From contig CAVWOM010000008.1 in NCBI GenBank assembly GCA_963756575.1, positions 744,001 through 808,000 of the forward strand: a stretch of DNA of 64,000 nt. The letters are read 5' to 3'. Origin of the DNA: Palsa-504 sp963756575. Lineage in GTDB: Bacteria; Actinomycetota; Actinomycetes; Streptosporangiales; Streptosporangiaceae. Below the pieces are notes generated by a model. That model was not told the DNA's origin. It made no database searches and worked only from the letters and a program-made list of their open reading frames with translations. Shown piece after piece: positions 10,698 through 21,011 of this stretch (the first letter of the stretch is position 1; each line of letters opens with the position of its first letter). The position numbers and the translations under genes are program-made.

Positions 10698-12211
10698 TTG
10701 AAATACGTACTCGCTTTAGATCAGGGAACCACAAGCTCAAGAGCCATTCTTTACGATCGGGACGGCACAATACGCGGCCTGGCCCAACGCGAGTTCGAAC
10801 AGATTTACCCGCGTTCGGGCTGGGTCGAACATGATCCAGAGGAGATATGGGCATCGCAGATGAGCGTTGCCGTGGAGGCGCTGAGTCGAGCCAATGCCGC
10901 CCGCGGGACATCGCTGCGCTCGGCATTACCAATCAACGCGAAACCACAATCATCTGGGACCGCAAGACCGGCAAACCGGTGTACAACGCGATTGTGTGGC
11001 AAGACCGCCGCACCGCAACGATCTGCGCCAGATCTTCGCGCGCAAGGTTTCGAAGAGAGGATAAGCCAGAAGACAGGCTTACTGATCGATGCTTACTTTT
11101 CCGCAACGAAGATCCTCTGGATTCTCGAAAATGTGAAAGGTGCGCGCGAAAAGGCGAACGCCGGAGAACTTGCTTTTGGGACTGTTGACAGCTGGTTGAT
11201 TTGGAACCTAACGAGCGGAAAGCTGCATGCGATTGATGCTACCAACGCCTCGCGTACCATGCTGTTCAACATTCATGAAGGCGATGGGACACGGGAATTT
11301 TGGATGCCCTGCGCATTCCGAGATTCACTGCTTCCCGAGGTCCGCCCTTCCAGCGGAAAATACGCTCACGTTTCGACAAGTCTCGGCCTCGAAGATGTCT
11401 TGATCGCAGGGGTCGCCGGAGACCAGCAGGCAGCTTTATTCGGACAAGCATGCTTCTGTCCAGGCATGGCCAAATGTACTTACGGCACGGGCGCGTTTCT
11501 GCTACAGACTCTCGGCGAAGAGAGTGAAGCAATCAAAGAACCGGTTGCTGACTACCGTCGCGTGGAAGAGGGACAACACAACTCGAATATGCGATGGAAG
11601 GCAGTGTCTTCATTGCCGGTTCGGTTGTCCAATGGCTTCGCGATGGACTTGGGATCATTCGCGCTTCGGAAGACGTTGAGGCGCTTGCTTTGAGTGTCCC
11701 GGATAGCGGGGATTTGTACGTTGTTCCCGCATTTACCGGGCTCGGCGCGCCGCACTGGGACCCGCACGCTCGAGGCGCCATCATCGGCATCACGCGAGGA
11801 ACAAAGGCCGGGCACATAGCGCGAGCTTCACTCGAAAGCATCGCCTACCAGGTTGCGGATTTACTCGAAGCGATGCAAGAGGACTCCGGCATTCCTGTTA
11901 AAGAGTTGAGAGTCGATGGCGGAGCGGCGCGAAACGACACTCTTCTGCAATTTCAGGCGGATCTGCTCGGGATCCGGGTCGTACGGCCCGCCATTACCGA
12001 AACTACGTCTCTCGGAGCGGCATTTCTCGCCGGCCTTGCGGTTGGCTTCTGGAAGGATTTGGAAGAAATTCAGAGCTTCTGGAAGATGGACAAGGAGTTC
12101 TCTCCCCAACGGTCCCGGACAGAAGTCGAGATTCTTCACAACCGGTGGCATCAGGCGCTCGGGCGCGCTAAGGCTTGGAGTGAGCCCGAAGCGAGAGAGT
12201 TGAACAAGTAA
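10698..12211 (+). CDS. glpK: Glycerol kinase (frameshifted)
   Basis: FGGY-family kinase forming glycerol-3-phosphate from glycerol and ATP. The start is TTG 10698 after GAGGA, giving KYVLALDQGTTSSRAILYD. Further blocks are ALGITNQRETTIIWDRKTG, AIVWQDRRT, KTGLLIDAYFSATKILW, TVDSWLIWNLTSG, DATNASRTMLFNI, AGDQQAALFGQ, YGTGAFLLQ and GGAARNDTLLQFQ. About six frame changes are needed (near 10907, 11025, 11295, 11315, 11535-11575). Every family signature is still found once and in order, so the gene is probably intact in the organism. glpD follows 15 bases later. Confidence 0.9.
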
Positions 12212-12226
12212 GGAAATGAGCACAAA

Positions 12227-13824
12227 ATGACCAGGCCGGAAATGCTCAACCGTCTCTATTCGCATCAAGCGGAATGGGACATCATCGTGGTTGGGGGCGG
12301 CGCAACTGGAGTTGGAGTGGCCATCGATGCTGCTTCGCGCGGGTATGACACGCTGCTGCTCGAAGGCAGCGATTTCGGGAAGGGCACATCCAGCCGAAGC
12401 ACGAAGCTAGTGCATGGCGGTGTTCGTTACCTCGAACAGGGAAACGTCTCGCTGGTGATGGAGGCGCTGAAAGAGCGCGGCCTCTTGCGTCAGAATGCCC
12501 CCCATCTGGTGAGTGATCTGGCCTTCGTCGTGCCCAACTACGATTGGTGGGAAGCGCCGTTCTATGGCCTGGGACTCAAGCTCTACAACATCCTCTCCGG
12601 CAAGTATGGATTCGGCCCATCTAAGGTTCTTTCCAGGGAAGAGACTCTCGAACGCCTGCCGACCGTCAATCCCGACGGTCTCCGCGGTGGCGTAGTTTAT
12701 TACGACGGTCAGTTCGACGACGCCCGCCTGCTCATAAACATGGTGGCAACAGCGGCCGAACAAGGCGCGACACTCATCAACTACTGCCTCGTCACCGGAT
12801 TGACAAAGGGCAGCGACGGTTTCATAAACGGGGTTGTTGCCCGCGATGAGGAGAGCGGCCAGGAGTTCATTGCGACGGCAAAAGTTGTCGTCAATGCGAC
12901 CGGCCCGTTTACGGATGCTCTCCGGAAGCTGGCAGATCCTTCCGTCGCGCCGATGATTTCACCAAGTCAGGGAATTCATCTGGTTTTCGATCGATCGTTT
13001 CTGCCGGGCGAATCGGCCATCATGGTACCCCGCACCAGCGATGGCCGCGTCATGTTCGCGATTCCCTGGCATGGCCATACACTCGTTGGCACTACCGATA
13101 CCCCCATCCCGCAGCCAACCTTAGAGCCTTCTCCCATGGAAGAGGAGATTGAATTCATTCTGAAAACTGCCGGCGAGTATTTGCACAAAGCGCCTACTCG
13201 CAGCGATGTATTGAGCGTGTATACCGGAATTCGGCCGCTCGTGAAGGCCGCCAGCGCGGGTAACACCGCGGCCCTCTCGCGTGATCACACCATACACATT
13301 GATGAATCGGGACTGTTGAGCATCGCAGGCGGCAAATGGACCACCTATCGGAATATGGCTGAAGATTGCGTGAGATCACGCCGCAATTTTAGGAAAGCTG
13401 CCGGAACGCGACTGTTTCACAAAACGGCTCAACATACATGGATTTCATCCACAATCTCAGAGGTTCGGCCAGCTCTCTCTCTATGGCTCTGACGCGCCTG
13501 GAATCCAAGAGCTGATGCGCAGTGAGCCTCACTGGCGCAGCCGCTAACGGCCGCTCTCCCGTATGTCGCAGCCGAAGTCGTTTGGGCGGCCCGCTATGAA
13601 ATGGCGCGAACCGTCGAGGATGTCCTGTGCCGGCGAACCCGTGCGCTATTCCTGAACGCGAAAGCCGCGCTGGAAGCCGGCCCCAAAAGTCGCATCGCTC
13701 ATGGCGCGCGAACTCGAATATCGACTCAACGTGGGAGTCGCAGCAGCTCGTGGCCTTCCGGCAGATTGCGATGCACTTCAGTCTCGAGAACAACCTAGCC
13801 GGCAAGAACGCGTTGGGCACGTAA
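12227..13824 (+). CDS. glpD: Glycerol-3-phosphate dehydrogenase, FAD-dependent (one frameshift)
   Basis: Oxidises glycerol-3-phosphate to dihydroxyacetone phosphate at the membrane, passing electrons to quinone. The dinucleotide motif is IIVVGGGATGVGVAIDAASRG, followed by SDFGKGTSSRSTKLVHGGVRY typical of GlpD. Residues to about 385 are in one frame. One extra base near 13368 then shifts the frame, and the C-terminal domain (HGFHPQSQRFGQLSLYG, ELMRSEPHWRSRL, RYEMARTVEDVL, SLENNLAG) continues to TAA 13822-13824, giving about 530 residues, the normal length. ATG 12227 lies 15 bases after glpK. Confidence 0.92.
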
Positions 13825-13836
13825 GGAAGGGTCCCG

Positions 13837-14223
13837 TCAAATAGGGCGAGGCGTCGAGAACCCAGCTTGCGCAGCGCCGTGCAAAACGGTAGGTTTCCGG
13901 AACGGCCGCCGTCCAGGCCTTTTGGCGGCAATCGCTGCCTCGTGAGCCGCCCGCTCTGCTAGCAAACCGGCAAAATCGGAATCAATAGCAAGGTAATTGC
14001 GAAAACGTTCGGAAAGGCCGGATTCACATTCCAATGCATCCTGAAGGAGCTGGCGGCAGAATACCGGCCCGATCTGGAATGGTACGTGGTATTTCGCGAA
14101 AAGAGCCAAATCTACGCAGACCGCATATGGGCTGGCCGGCTCCTGCTTTCGCACAGCATCAAAGCTATAGCGCCGGTTGTTGCCATCTTGCGTGAAACCG
14201 TTATAAACGAGTTGAACGTCCAT
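13837..14223 (-). CDS. Hypothetical protein, 128 aa
   Basis: An uninterrupted frame convergent with glpD, ending 12 bases beyond the glpD stop. The sequence (DVQLVYNGFTQDGNNRRYSFD at the start, a middle with FAKYHVPFQIGPVFCRQLL, an Arg/Pro-rich tail) has no motif I recognise. It begins as a globular domain and ends in a basic tail. It is kept as a gene because the N-terminal half has ordinary amino-acid composition and does not overlap another coding frame. Confidence 0.5.
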   Translation of the reverse strand: MDVQLVYNGFTQDGNNRRYSFDAVRKQEPASPYAVCVDLALFAKYHVPFQIGPVFCRQLLQDALECESGLSERFRNYLAIDSDFAGLLAERAAHEAAIAAKRPGRRPFRKPTVLHGAAQAGFSTPRPI

Positions 14224-14465
14224 TCACATCCCGCTTCCCTAATTGTTCTATGAGCAGCCGGGAACGAAGAGATGTTTTTCGACGAAGAGCAGCCGCAGGT
14301 AGGACACTTGAGTTTAACACGTTTCAGAGGCTCACGCGGCCTGATGAGAATAAAGCGTACCATGGAGATATAAGCGATCCGGTCGAAAAGAGGGCGGTAT
14401 GTTACTTAGGCCCATGTCACTCAAGCCATGGTTCAGCAGAATAGTTTTGCGCTGGCGCCGGTTAA

Positions 14466-14810
14466 AGCAGCGATATTCCCGCACTACCGGCAAGCGACCT
14501 CGAATCCGTTGTCACCAGGCTGTGGACCTGCAAAGGCAAATTTTTCGGCTACCGATTGGACGACGCTCTGTTTGCCTCTGACGGACGGCAGGCTGGTCAA
14601 TTTTCAGAAGGCGACGAGATCTATGATCGGTACGGCAGCTACGCTGGAGAGATTCGCAAAGGAAACCGGTTGGTTACCAATATCAGCAAGCGGGATTGGA
14701 GTCGGGCGCCGTTTACGCCTGCAGCCGGTGTTCGGTTCAGACCCAGCGGCGACTTGAACTCGATAGAGGTCATGGCCGGCTTCGAAGATTTTTCGATCAT
14801 CGGCGAGTAA
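14466..14810 (+). CDS. 4-fold beta-flower-like protein, N-terminus unresolved
   Basis: The open frame reads WTCKGKFFGYRLDDALFASD, GRQAGQFSEGDEIYDRYGSY and AGEIRKGNRLVTNISKR. These short repeats with Gly-Tyr/Phe and GEI or GxF turns resemble the 4-fold beta-flower repeat proteins often annotated as hypothetical. The only ATG in frame (14556) is inside the conserved part. Upstream the frame is open to 14466 without ATG, GTG or TTG, so the true start is either lost to a frameshift or lies in another frame (an ATG at 14428). Function unknown. Confidence 0.55.
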   Translation, partial: SSDIPALPASDLESVVTRLWTCKGKFFGYRLDDALFASDGRQAGQFSEGDEIYDRYGSYAGEIRKGNRLVTNISKRDWSRAPFTPAAGVRFRPSGDLNSIEVMAGFEDFSIIGE

Positions 14811-14824
14811 TCGAATGCAAGCGC

Positions 14825-14842
14825 AAAGGGCGATTGCCCTTT
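14825..14842. terminator. Possible hairpin terminator
   Basis: AAAGGGC-GATT-GCCCTTT is a perfect 7-base-pair inverted repeat with a 4-base loop, 15 bases after the beta-flower-like gene. No T-run follows on the plus strand beyond the stem itself, so it is a weak intrinsic terminator at best. Confidence 0.35.
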
Positions 14843-15000
14843 CCTAAAAACAAAATCCTAAATGACCCATAGGGTTTCTCGTAACAGAGTCTGCAACGGA
14901 GCGCCGTTTCGGTCATTGGTGCCCTTTTGCGCGGGTAAACTGAAAGTCATAGTATCGCCGTATTCGTCTTTAAGCAATCCCCTAAAATCAAATAATCCCT

Positions 15001-16434
15001 ATGAGACTTGTCATCGCTCTGCTCGCGCTGAGCACTGCTGCGCTGCCGGCGCAGAATGCGAATCTGACAGAGACGTATCATGATGCAGCGAGCCGCCTGA
15101 TTAATGCAGCCCTCGCAGACAAAGAGGCCTACGCGCGGCTCACGTATCTCTGCGACCGTATCGGTAACCGGCTGAGCGGTTCGCCCGCGCTCGACCAGGC
15201 TGTTGCGTGGTCAGTCGCGCAGATGAAAGCGGCTGGCCTCACGAATGTTCAAACAATTCCCGCAAAAGTGCCGCACTGGGTGCGAGGGCAAGAATCGGCT
15301 CAGATTCTCGCGCCCGTCGAGCGTCCGTTGCACATGCTTGGGCTTGGGATGAGTGTAGCGACGCCACCGGAAGGCATCACCGCCGATGCGCTGGTCGTGT
15401 CGAACTTTGATGAGTTGGCCGCGGCCGGCGAAAAAGTAAAGGGCAAAATTGTTGTTTATAACGTGCCCTACGAAGGCTACGGCAAAACGGTTATCTATCG
15501 CGCCATTGGGCCGTCACGCGCTGCCAAGATGGGCGCTGTAGCGGTGCTCGTTCGCTCCATAACGCCTCTGGCCATGCAAATACCGCATACAGGCTCGCTC
15601 TCTTACGATCCCAGCGTACCCAAAATTCCCGCCGCCGCGATTTCAATTGAGGACGCGATGCTGCTGGATCGAATCCAACACTCCGGCGATACGCCGCGAA
15701 TTCATCTCGCCATGCAAGCACACATGGAGCCCGATGTCGAGAGCGCCGATGTGATGGGCGAGATTCCGGGAAGTGAAAGGCCCCAGGAAGTAGTCGTGAT
15801 GGGCGGCCATCTCGATTCCTGGGACGTGGGAGAGGGTGCGCAAGACGACGGCTCAGGGATAATGGCAAGTCTCGAAGCTGCCGTGCTGATCAAACGGGCA
15901 GGGCTTCACCCGAAGAGAACCATCCGCGTGGTGTTCTGGGTGAACGAGGAAAACGGCAGCCATGGCGCAGAGGCATATAGAGCCTGGGTCGGCGATCAGA
16001 TCCACAACCACGTAGCTGCTATTGAGATGGATGGCGGCGCGGAGCGCCCGACCGGATTCGGCTACTCGACCTTTCGGTATGTTCGCGGCACCAGCATGAA
16101 TATGACGGCTCCGCAAATGACTCGCGCTCAGCAACAATCATTGACGATCTGCGAGCAGATTTCAGCCCTGTTGCAGCAGATTGACGCGACGCACGTTCGG
16201 CCGTTTGGGGGAGGCGAGGACATTGCACCATTGACACGAGATGGAGTGCCCAGCCTGAGTCCGGCTACCGTAGGCGCTCATTATTTCGACTGGCACCATA
16301 CCATCACGGACACCCTCGATAAAGTGAACCCGGAAGATTTCAATCGCGATATCGCAGTACTCTCCGTGCTCGCTTATGTGCTGGCGGATATGCCGGGCCA
16401 GCTCAGCGGAATGCCGGCCACCGGCACGGAATAA
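15001..16434 (+). CDS. Secreted M28 family aminopeptidase/carboxypeptidase-Q-like, PA domain
   Basis: 477 residues with a signal peptide (MRLVIALLALSTAALPAQ). A PA (protease-associated) insertion spans about residues 120-240. The zinc peptidase core follows: VMGGHLDSWDVGEGAQDDGSG (His and bridging Asp), EENGSHGAEAY (catalytic and metal Glu), a metal-binding Asp in AIEMDGG, and a late His in FDWHHTITDTLDKV. The arrangement fits M28 enzymes of the plasma glutamate carboxypeptidase (CPQ) type that release residues from peptides outside the cytoplasm. The Oar-like receptor follows 93 bases later, which could link peptide breakdown to uptake. Confidence 0.9.
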   Translation: MRLVIALLALSTAALPAQNANLTETYHDAASRLINAALADKEAYARLTYLCDRIGNRLSGSPALDQAVAWSVAQMKAAGLTNVQTIPAKVPHWVRGQESAQILAPVERPLHMLGLGMSVATPPEGITADALVVSNFDELAAAGEKVKGKIVVYNVPYEGYGKTVIYRAIGPSRAAKMGAVAVLVRSITPLAMQIPHTGSLSYDPSVPKIPAAAISIEDAMLLDRIQHSGDTPRIHLAMQAHMEPDVESADVMGEIPGSERPQEVVVMGGHLDSWDVGEGAQDDGSGIMASLEAAVLIKRAGLHPKRTIRVVFWVNEENGSHGAEAYRAWVGDQIHNHVAAIEMDGGAERPTGFGYSTFRYVRGTSMNMTAPQMTRAQQQSLTICEQISALLQQIDATHVRPFGGGEDIAPLTRDGVPSLSPATVGAHYFDWHHTITDTLDKVNPEDFNRDIAVLSVLAYVLADMPGQLSGMPATGTE

Positions 16435-16527
16435 CCCTTTTCAAACAACGAGACTTGATACACTGCTGAGCAACCTCGCTTACGCGAGGGTAGGGGAATT
16501 TTATCCCGCTTCCAAAAGGGGATTGTC

Positions 16528-19500
16528 ATGCTTCCACGTCGAATTCCGTTCCTTACGATGCTAGCGAGCGTTCTCGTTCTAGCCGTTTCCGCGAACGCTC
16601 AAACGAGTTTTGGCCGCATCTCCGGCACGGTAACCGATCCGGCCGGCGCCGTGATTGCCGGAGCAAACATTACCATCACGAACGTTGATACGCAGGCAAC
16701 CCGCACTGCCGCCACCGACAATAGCGGGTTCTATTCCGTCACCGAACTTCCAGTCGGGAACTATTCGGTTAGCGCAAGTGAAAAAGGATTCCGGCCTCAA
16801 CAGCGGACCGGTCTCACCATGGTCGCCGACGCGCGCCTGACCGTCGATCTGCAACTGCAACTTGGTGATGTAAGCCAGTCGGTAGAAGTCGTTGCGCAGA
16901 GTGCGGTGCTGAACACGACTTCGGGCGAGCTGTCACATGTCATCGATACCAAACAAGTCGCGAACCTGGCGCTGAATGGCCGAAACTACATCCAGTTGAT
17001 GACCATGGTTCCTGGAGCCGTGGTCACAACACCCGACCAATTCAGTATTACGACCAGCCTCTCGTCTACCGCACAGACCATTAATGGCAATCGCTCCGAC
17101 ACGAATAACCTGACGGTCGACGGCGCCTACAACCAGGTGGCGGGCAGCAATGGCAGCCTCATGAACAACGTGAGCGCCGAGTTCATTCAAGAGGTGAAAC
17201 TGCAAACATCGAATTTTTCAGCGGAGTACGGGCGCATGTCGGGGCCGGCCTTTAACATCGTCACGAAAAATGGGACGAATGAATTCCACGGCGCGGCATT
17301 TGAATACTTTCGTAACGACCTTTTAGATGCGAGAAACTACTTCGCGCCTAAGAAGACCGAACTGCGGTTTAACGACTTCGGTTACGATCTCGGTGGTCCG
17401 CTCGTCAAGAACAAACTATTCTTCTTCGTCGGCGAGGAATGGAAACGGCTGCGGCAGCAGCAGAACCCGACGCGACTCACAGTGCCGGATTCGGCGGAAT
17501 TGAGCGGAAACTTCGCTGGGCTATCGCAACTCTTCTACCCCGGAACGAAGACGCCCATACCCGGCAATAACATCTCTTCGATGATTACGCCGGACGGCCA
17601 TGCGATTGCGAATGTCTATAGCCTCATGTCGGGCCTCGGTACATCGTTTTCAAATACGCCTACAGCGAACAATCTCACGATGGCTCCCGCTAACCCATTC
17701 GACTTCCGTGAAGATATTGTGCGGCTCGACTACAGCATCAACGACAAAAACAGCGTGTATGGCCGTTGGATACAGGATTACAACCAACTCGTCGATCCCT
17801 TCGGAACATTCTCCAATAGCAACATTCTTCCTACCACGCCCACGCTTCGTATGCGTCCTGGCGAAAGTTTTTTGGTTGCCGAGACGTGGCTGCCGACGCC
17901 GAACATCGTGAACGAAGTTCGCGCCAATGCGAGCTGGGCATCGCAGCACATTCCGCCTTATGGGACCAACTGGCTCCGCAGCACCTATGGATTTCAGTTT
18001 CAGCAGCTCTATAACGGCGGCGAATACGACAACGGAATTCCGTACGTCACAATCACCAACTTCGCCGGCTTTCAGGGACCCAACTTTGCGCTGATGTCGC
18101 CCAGTACGGATATTCAGTTCACCGACACGCTTTCCGTAACCCTGGGCTCTCATTTGATTAAGGCCGGCGCCCTCTTCATCCGTGACCGAGTGGATCAGAA
18201 CGGGCGTCCGTATTACACAGGGAACATCACCTTCAACGCGAGCGGCACGCCCACGTCTACGGGAAATGCTCTCGCTGACGCATTACTCGGAAATTTCAAG
18301 AGTTACAGCGAGGCAAGCGCCGATCCTGTGGGCTTCTTCCGCTTTTCGCAACCGGAGGCGTTCGTACAAGACAGTTGGAAAGTGAATTCGAAGCTGAGTC
18401 TCGAAATCGGCGTTCGCTATCAGTACATGCAGCCGATGTACACACAAGCGAATAACATGGCGAATTTCTCCGCTGGGCTATACAATCCGGCGCAAGCCGT
18501 CACAGTCACATCGAAAGGAACCGTCGTTGCCGGGTCAGGCAACCCATACAACGGCATCATTGCGGCCGGATCGGGCGTTCCCAAGAGCCAGCAGGGCAGG
18601 GTACCTGGGTCGACCACAAATCCGCTGTTTCAGCAGATACCGACAGGAGCACCCCGCGGCCTGTACAACTCCGCTAATCTGTTTGCGCCGCGCTTTGGCT
18701 TTGCCTATTCGCCCGACCAGAAGACGGTCATTCGTGGTGGCTTCGGAATCTTCTACGACCGGCCCGAAGGCAACGTGACGTTCTCTCAAGTGAACCTGCC
18801 GCCCTTCCTGCAAACATCGGAATACGACAATGGCAATTTGTCGAATATTGCGGGCGGAGCTAAAGGTGCTTCTCTGCAAAGCCTGACGGCGATAAACCCG
18901 AATCTACAGTTCACATCGACTTACCAATACAGCTTCAGTATTCAGCGTGAATTGCCGCGATCGATGTTCTGGGAAACCTCGTATGTCGGGAATCTTGGGC
19001 GTTATCTGCTCCGTGATCCGAATATTAACTATGCGACGCTGCCTTTGGTTGCGGCCAATCCCTCGTCTTCGCCGAACGTCTTCGTGCCCTATCTCGGCTA
19101 CAGCAGTGTGCAGCAATATCAAAGCGATTCCACTTCGAATTACAACGCCCTTCAAACGTACGTTTCGAAGAGAGCCGGAGACGTGCTCTTCACCGGAGGC
19201 TATACGTGGTCGAAAGCTCTCGGTGATTCGAGCGGCGAAGGCGACAATATCGAGGATTGGCAGAACCGACATTTCAATTACGGTCCGCTGTCCTTCGATC
19301 GCCGGCATACGTTCACCGGAACCTTCGTCTGGCAATTGGCGGCACTGCGAAACCAAAAAATGATCGTTCGCGGAGTTGCGGGTGGATGGCAGTTGAGCGG
19401 GGTGATCCGCCTCCAGACCGGAGCGTACAATTCAATCGTCGGTAGCACTCCCACCGGCACCCGGCGAGCCGACTATTTGGGCGGCCCAACGCTTGTGGCC

Positions 19501-19812
19501 AATCCGGGTCCAAATAGCTGGATCAATACTTCAGCATTTGCGATTGCTCCAACCGGCCGTTACGGCAGTTCCGGGACGGCGATCGTCGAGGGTCCGGGCC
19601 TGCAGTCGTATGACATTTCCCTTGCAAAACACTTTCTGTTCCGTGAGCGGTTTGATCTGAAATTGCAGGGCGACTTCTTTAACCTTTTCAACATCACAAA
19701 TTTTCAGAACCTCGCCGGCTCGAGCCTTCAAGTGGGCACATCGAGCTTCGGTACGATTTCGAGCGCCTATCCGCCGCGCAACGTGCAGTTGAGCTTGCAC
19801 CTTTCTTTTTAA
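16528..19812 (+). CDS. Oar-like TonB-dependent outer-membrane receptor
   Basis: 1094 residues. Signal peptide (to about residue 24), then a carboxypeptidase-regulatory-like domain (GRISGTVTDPAGAVIAGANI to about residue 110), a plug domain (QTINGNRSDTNNLTVDGAY, FSAEYGRMSGPAFNIVTKNG) and a long beta barrel ending in NVQLSLHLSF. A terminal aromatic residue is the usual signal for outer-membrane insertion. Such proteins are expanded in Acidobacteriota and import large or complexed nutrients with TonB energy; the substrate is not predictable. The frame is intact over 3.3 kb. No TonB or SusD-like partner is adjacent. Confidence 0.94.
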   Translation: MLPRRIPFLTMLASVLVLAVSANAQTSFGRISGTVTDPAGAVIAGANITITNVDTQATRTAATDNSGFYSVTELPVGNYSVSASEKGFRPQQRTGLTMVADARLTVDLQLQLGDVSQSVEVVAQSAVLNTTSGELSHVIDTKQVANLALNGRNYIQLMTMVPGAVVTTPDQFSITTSLSSTAQTINGNRSDTNNLTVDGAYNQVAGSNGSLMNNVSAEFIQEVKLQTSNFSAEYGRMSGPAFNIVTKNGTNEFHGAAFEYFRNDLLDARNYFAPKKTELRFNDFGYDLGGPLVKNKLFFFVGEEWKRLRQQQNPTRLTVPDSAELSGNFAGLSQLFYPGTKTPIPGNNISSMITPDGHAIANVYSLMSGLGTSFSNTPTANNLTMAPANPFDFREDIVRLDYSINDKNSVYGRWIQDYNQLVDPFGTFSNSNILPTTPTLRMRPGESFLVAETWLPTPNIVNEVRANASWASQHIPPYGTNWLRSTYGFQFQQLYNGGEYDNGIPYVTITNFAGFQGPNFALMSPSTDIQFTDTLSVTLGSHLIKAGALFIRDRVDQNGRPYYTGNITFNASGTPTSTGNALADALLGNFKSYSEASADPVGFFRFSQPEAFVQDSWKVNSKLSLEIGVRYQYMQPMYTQANNMANFSAGLYNPAQAVTVTSKGTVVAGSGNPYNGIIAAGSGVPKSQQGRVPGSTTNPLFQQIPTGAPRGLYNSANLFAPRFGFAYSPDQKTVIRGGFGIFYDRPEGNVTFSQVNLPPFLQTSEYDNGNLSNIAGGAKGASLQSLTAINPNLQFTSTYQYSFSIQRELPRSMFWETSYVGNLGRYLLRDPNINYATLPLVAANPSSSPNVFVPYLGYSSVQQYQSDSTSNYNALQTYVSKRAGDVLFTGGYTWSKALGDSSGEGDNIEDWQNRHFNYGPLSFDRRHTFTGTFVWQLAALRNQKMIVRGVAGGWQLSGVIRLQTGAYNSIVGSTPTGTRRADYLGGPTLVANPGPNSWINTSAFAIAPTGRYGSSGTAIVEGPGLQSYDISLAKHFLFRERFDLKLQGDFFNLFNITNFQNLAGSSLQVGTSSFGTISSAYPPRNVQLSLHLSF

Positions 19813-19986
19813 GCCTCCATTCGCATGTCAACAGTATCTTTGCGGATACGCCGCTTCACTGCACTCGCTCTATTTTTGGCGCTAGTCTGGTTGAGGAGGC
19901 GGCTGGAAAAATACATAACTGCTCGGTCAAGAGTCAAGGAGCGGTTGTTTTAAGGCTTTCAGCAGCCCATTAGGAAAGGACAAGGT

Positions 19987-20664
19987 ATGGCAGATGCCCC
20001 AAAGGCAGTAGCACATGGAGACGTTACCCAGCGCGTGGGTGTCGAAGTGATTCGCGCGCGAGGCGTAGACGTTGACAAGCTGATTAAACTGTTGATCGCG
20101 AATGCCGCAGCGGAATTCGCGAGCACCTACTACTACTACACAATTCTTCGCATGCATCTGGCGGGGTATGAAGATTATAAAGAGATTTGCGAGGACGCAC
20201 GCTTAGAAGATCGAGCGCACTGGGAATTGATTGTTCCTCGCATCTATGAGCTCGGTGGAGAGCTTCCCAACGATCTGCCGGAATTTCATAATCAGGCTGG
20301 TTGCATTGCGGCGAAGCTTCCCAATCCGCCGACGGTGGTGAACATTCTGACAGTGCTGCTTGAATCCGAGCGATGCGCCATTCGCAGTTGGAGCGCGGTG
20401 TGCGATATGACTTTCGGGAAAGATCCACGGACGTACGATATGGCTGCCAGAATTCTCAATGAAGAGATTGAGCACGAGGCCTGGTTCATCGAGCTGCTTG
20501 CCCATGAGCGCGATGGCAAGTCGATTCCCTCAGGCCACTTCCGGCGCGGCGAGCCAGGCGAAGCGCCCTACAGCAAAAATCGCGCGCTTCTACAATCCTT
20601 AAGGGTGATGAGGCTCTCTTTAGAGCCACTAGTTGCATGTCAAATGATGGCGCTTTCCTGGTAA
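19987..20664 (+). CDS. DPSL / thioferritin-type Dps-like mini-ferritin
   Basis: About 225 residues as read. It matches the Dps-like (DPSL) class known from archaea and some bacteria: RVGVEVIRARGVDVDKLIKL, NAAAEFASTYYYYTILR, EDARLEDRAHWELIVPRIYE, LLESERCAIRSWSAVCDMTF and NEEIEHEAWFIELLAH. Candidate di-iron ligands are Glu43, Glu74, His78, Glu126, Glu160 and His163. Two Cys (130 and 139) sit beside the metal site as in thioferritins. Such cages oxidise iron with peroxide and store it, protecting DNA. The family usually ends soon after GHFRRGEPGE-x-PY. A one-base shift near 20572 would give an end at TAA 20602 instead of 20664. RBS AGGAAAGG is just upstream. Confidence 0.85.
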   Translation: MADAPKAVAHGDVTQRVGVEVIRARGVDVDKLIKLLIANAAAEFASTYYYYTILRMHLAGYEDYKEICEDARLEDRAHWELIVPRIYELGGELPNDLPEFHNQAGCIAAKLPNPPTVVNILTVLLESERCAIRSWSAVCDMTFGKDPRTYDMAARILNEEIEHEAWFIELLAHERDGKSIPSGHFRRGEPGEAPYSKNRALLQSLRVMRLSLEPLVACQMMALSW

Positions 20665-20979
20665 CGCTCGAAACCCCAGAAGGAGAGCGCCAATTTCGCT
20701 GCCGCCCGGATGAATTTATCTGGAATGCCGCAGCCCATAGCCGCATCATATTGCCCTCGATTTGCCATCAGGGCCGGTGCTTAACGTGCGCCGGCCGCCT
20801 ACTCGAAGGTACTGTCGACCAGTCCAGCGCCAACACATTCTTTCCATGCCGATACAGAAGCTGGATTCGTATTGGTCTGCACCGCGAAACCGCGAAGCGA
20901 TCTGCGTATTCGGACTCATCAACAATTATTAATGCGCCAGCATCGCGCACGCCTCGGGTTGCCGGCGCCGTATCTATGA
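20637..20979 (+). CDS. Plant-type [2Fe-2S] ferredoxin (one frameshift)
   Basis: ATG 20637, reading FLVTLETPEGERQFRCRPDE and then CHQGRCLTCAG, the CX4CX2C part of the plant-type [2Fe-2S] motif. A one-base shift near 20849 restores EAGFVLVCTAKPRSDLRI with the fourth Cys, ending at TGA 20977-20979; total about 114 residues. The gene overlaps the mini-ferritin frame by 28 bases, or follows it by 34 bases if that gene ends at 20602. Co-location suggests electron supply to the mini-ferritin, for example to release stored iron; this is inference. Confidence 0.75.
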
Positions 20980-21011
20980 TCGGGAGCACACGTTCTGCAG
21001 TTAACTGGCGG

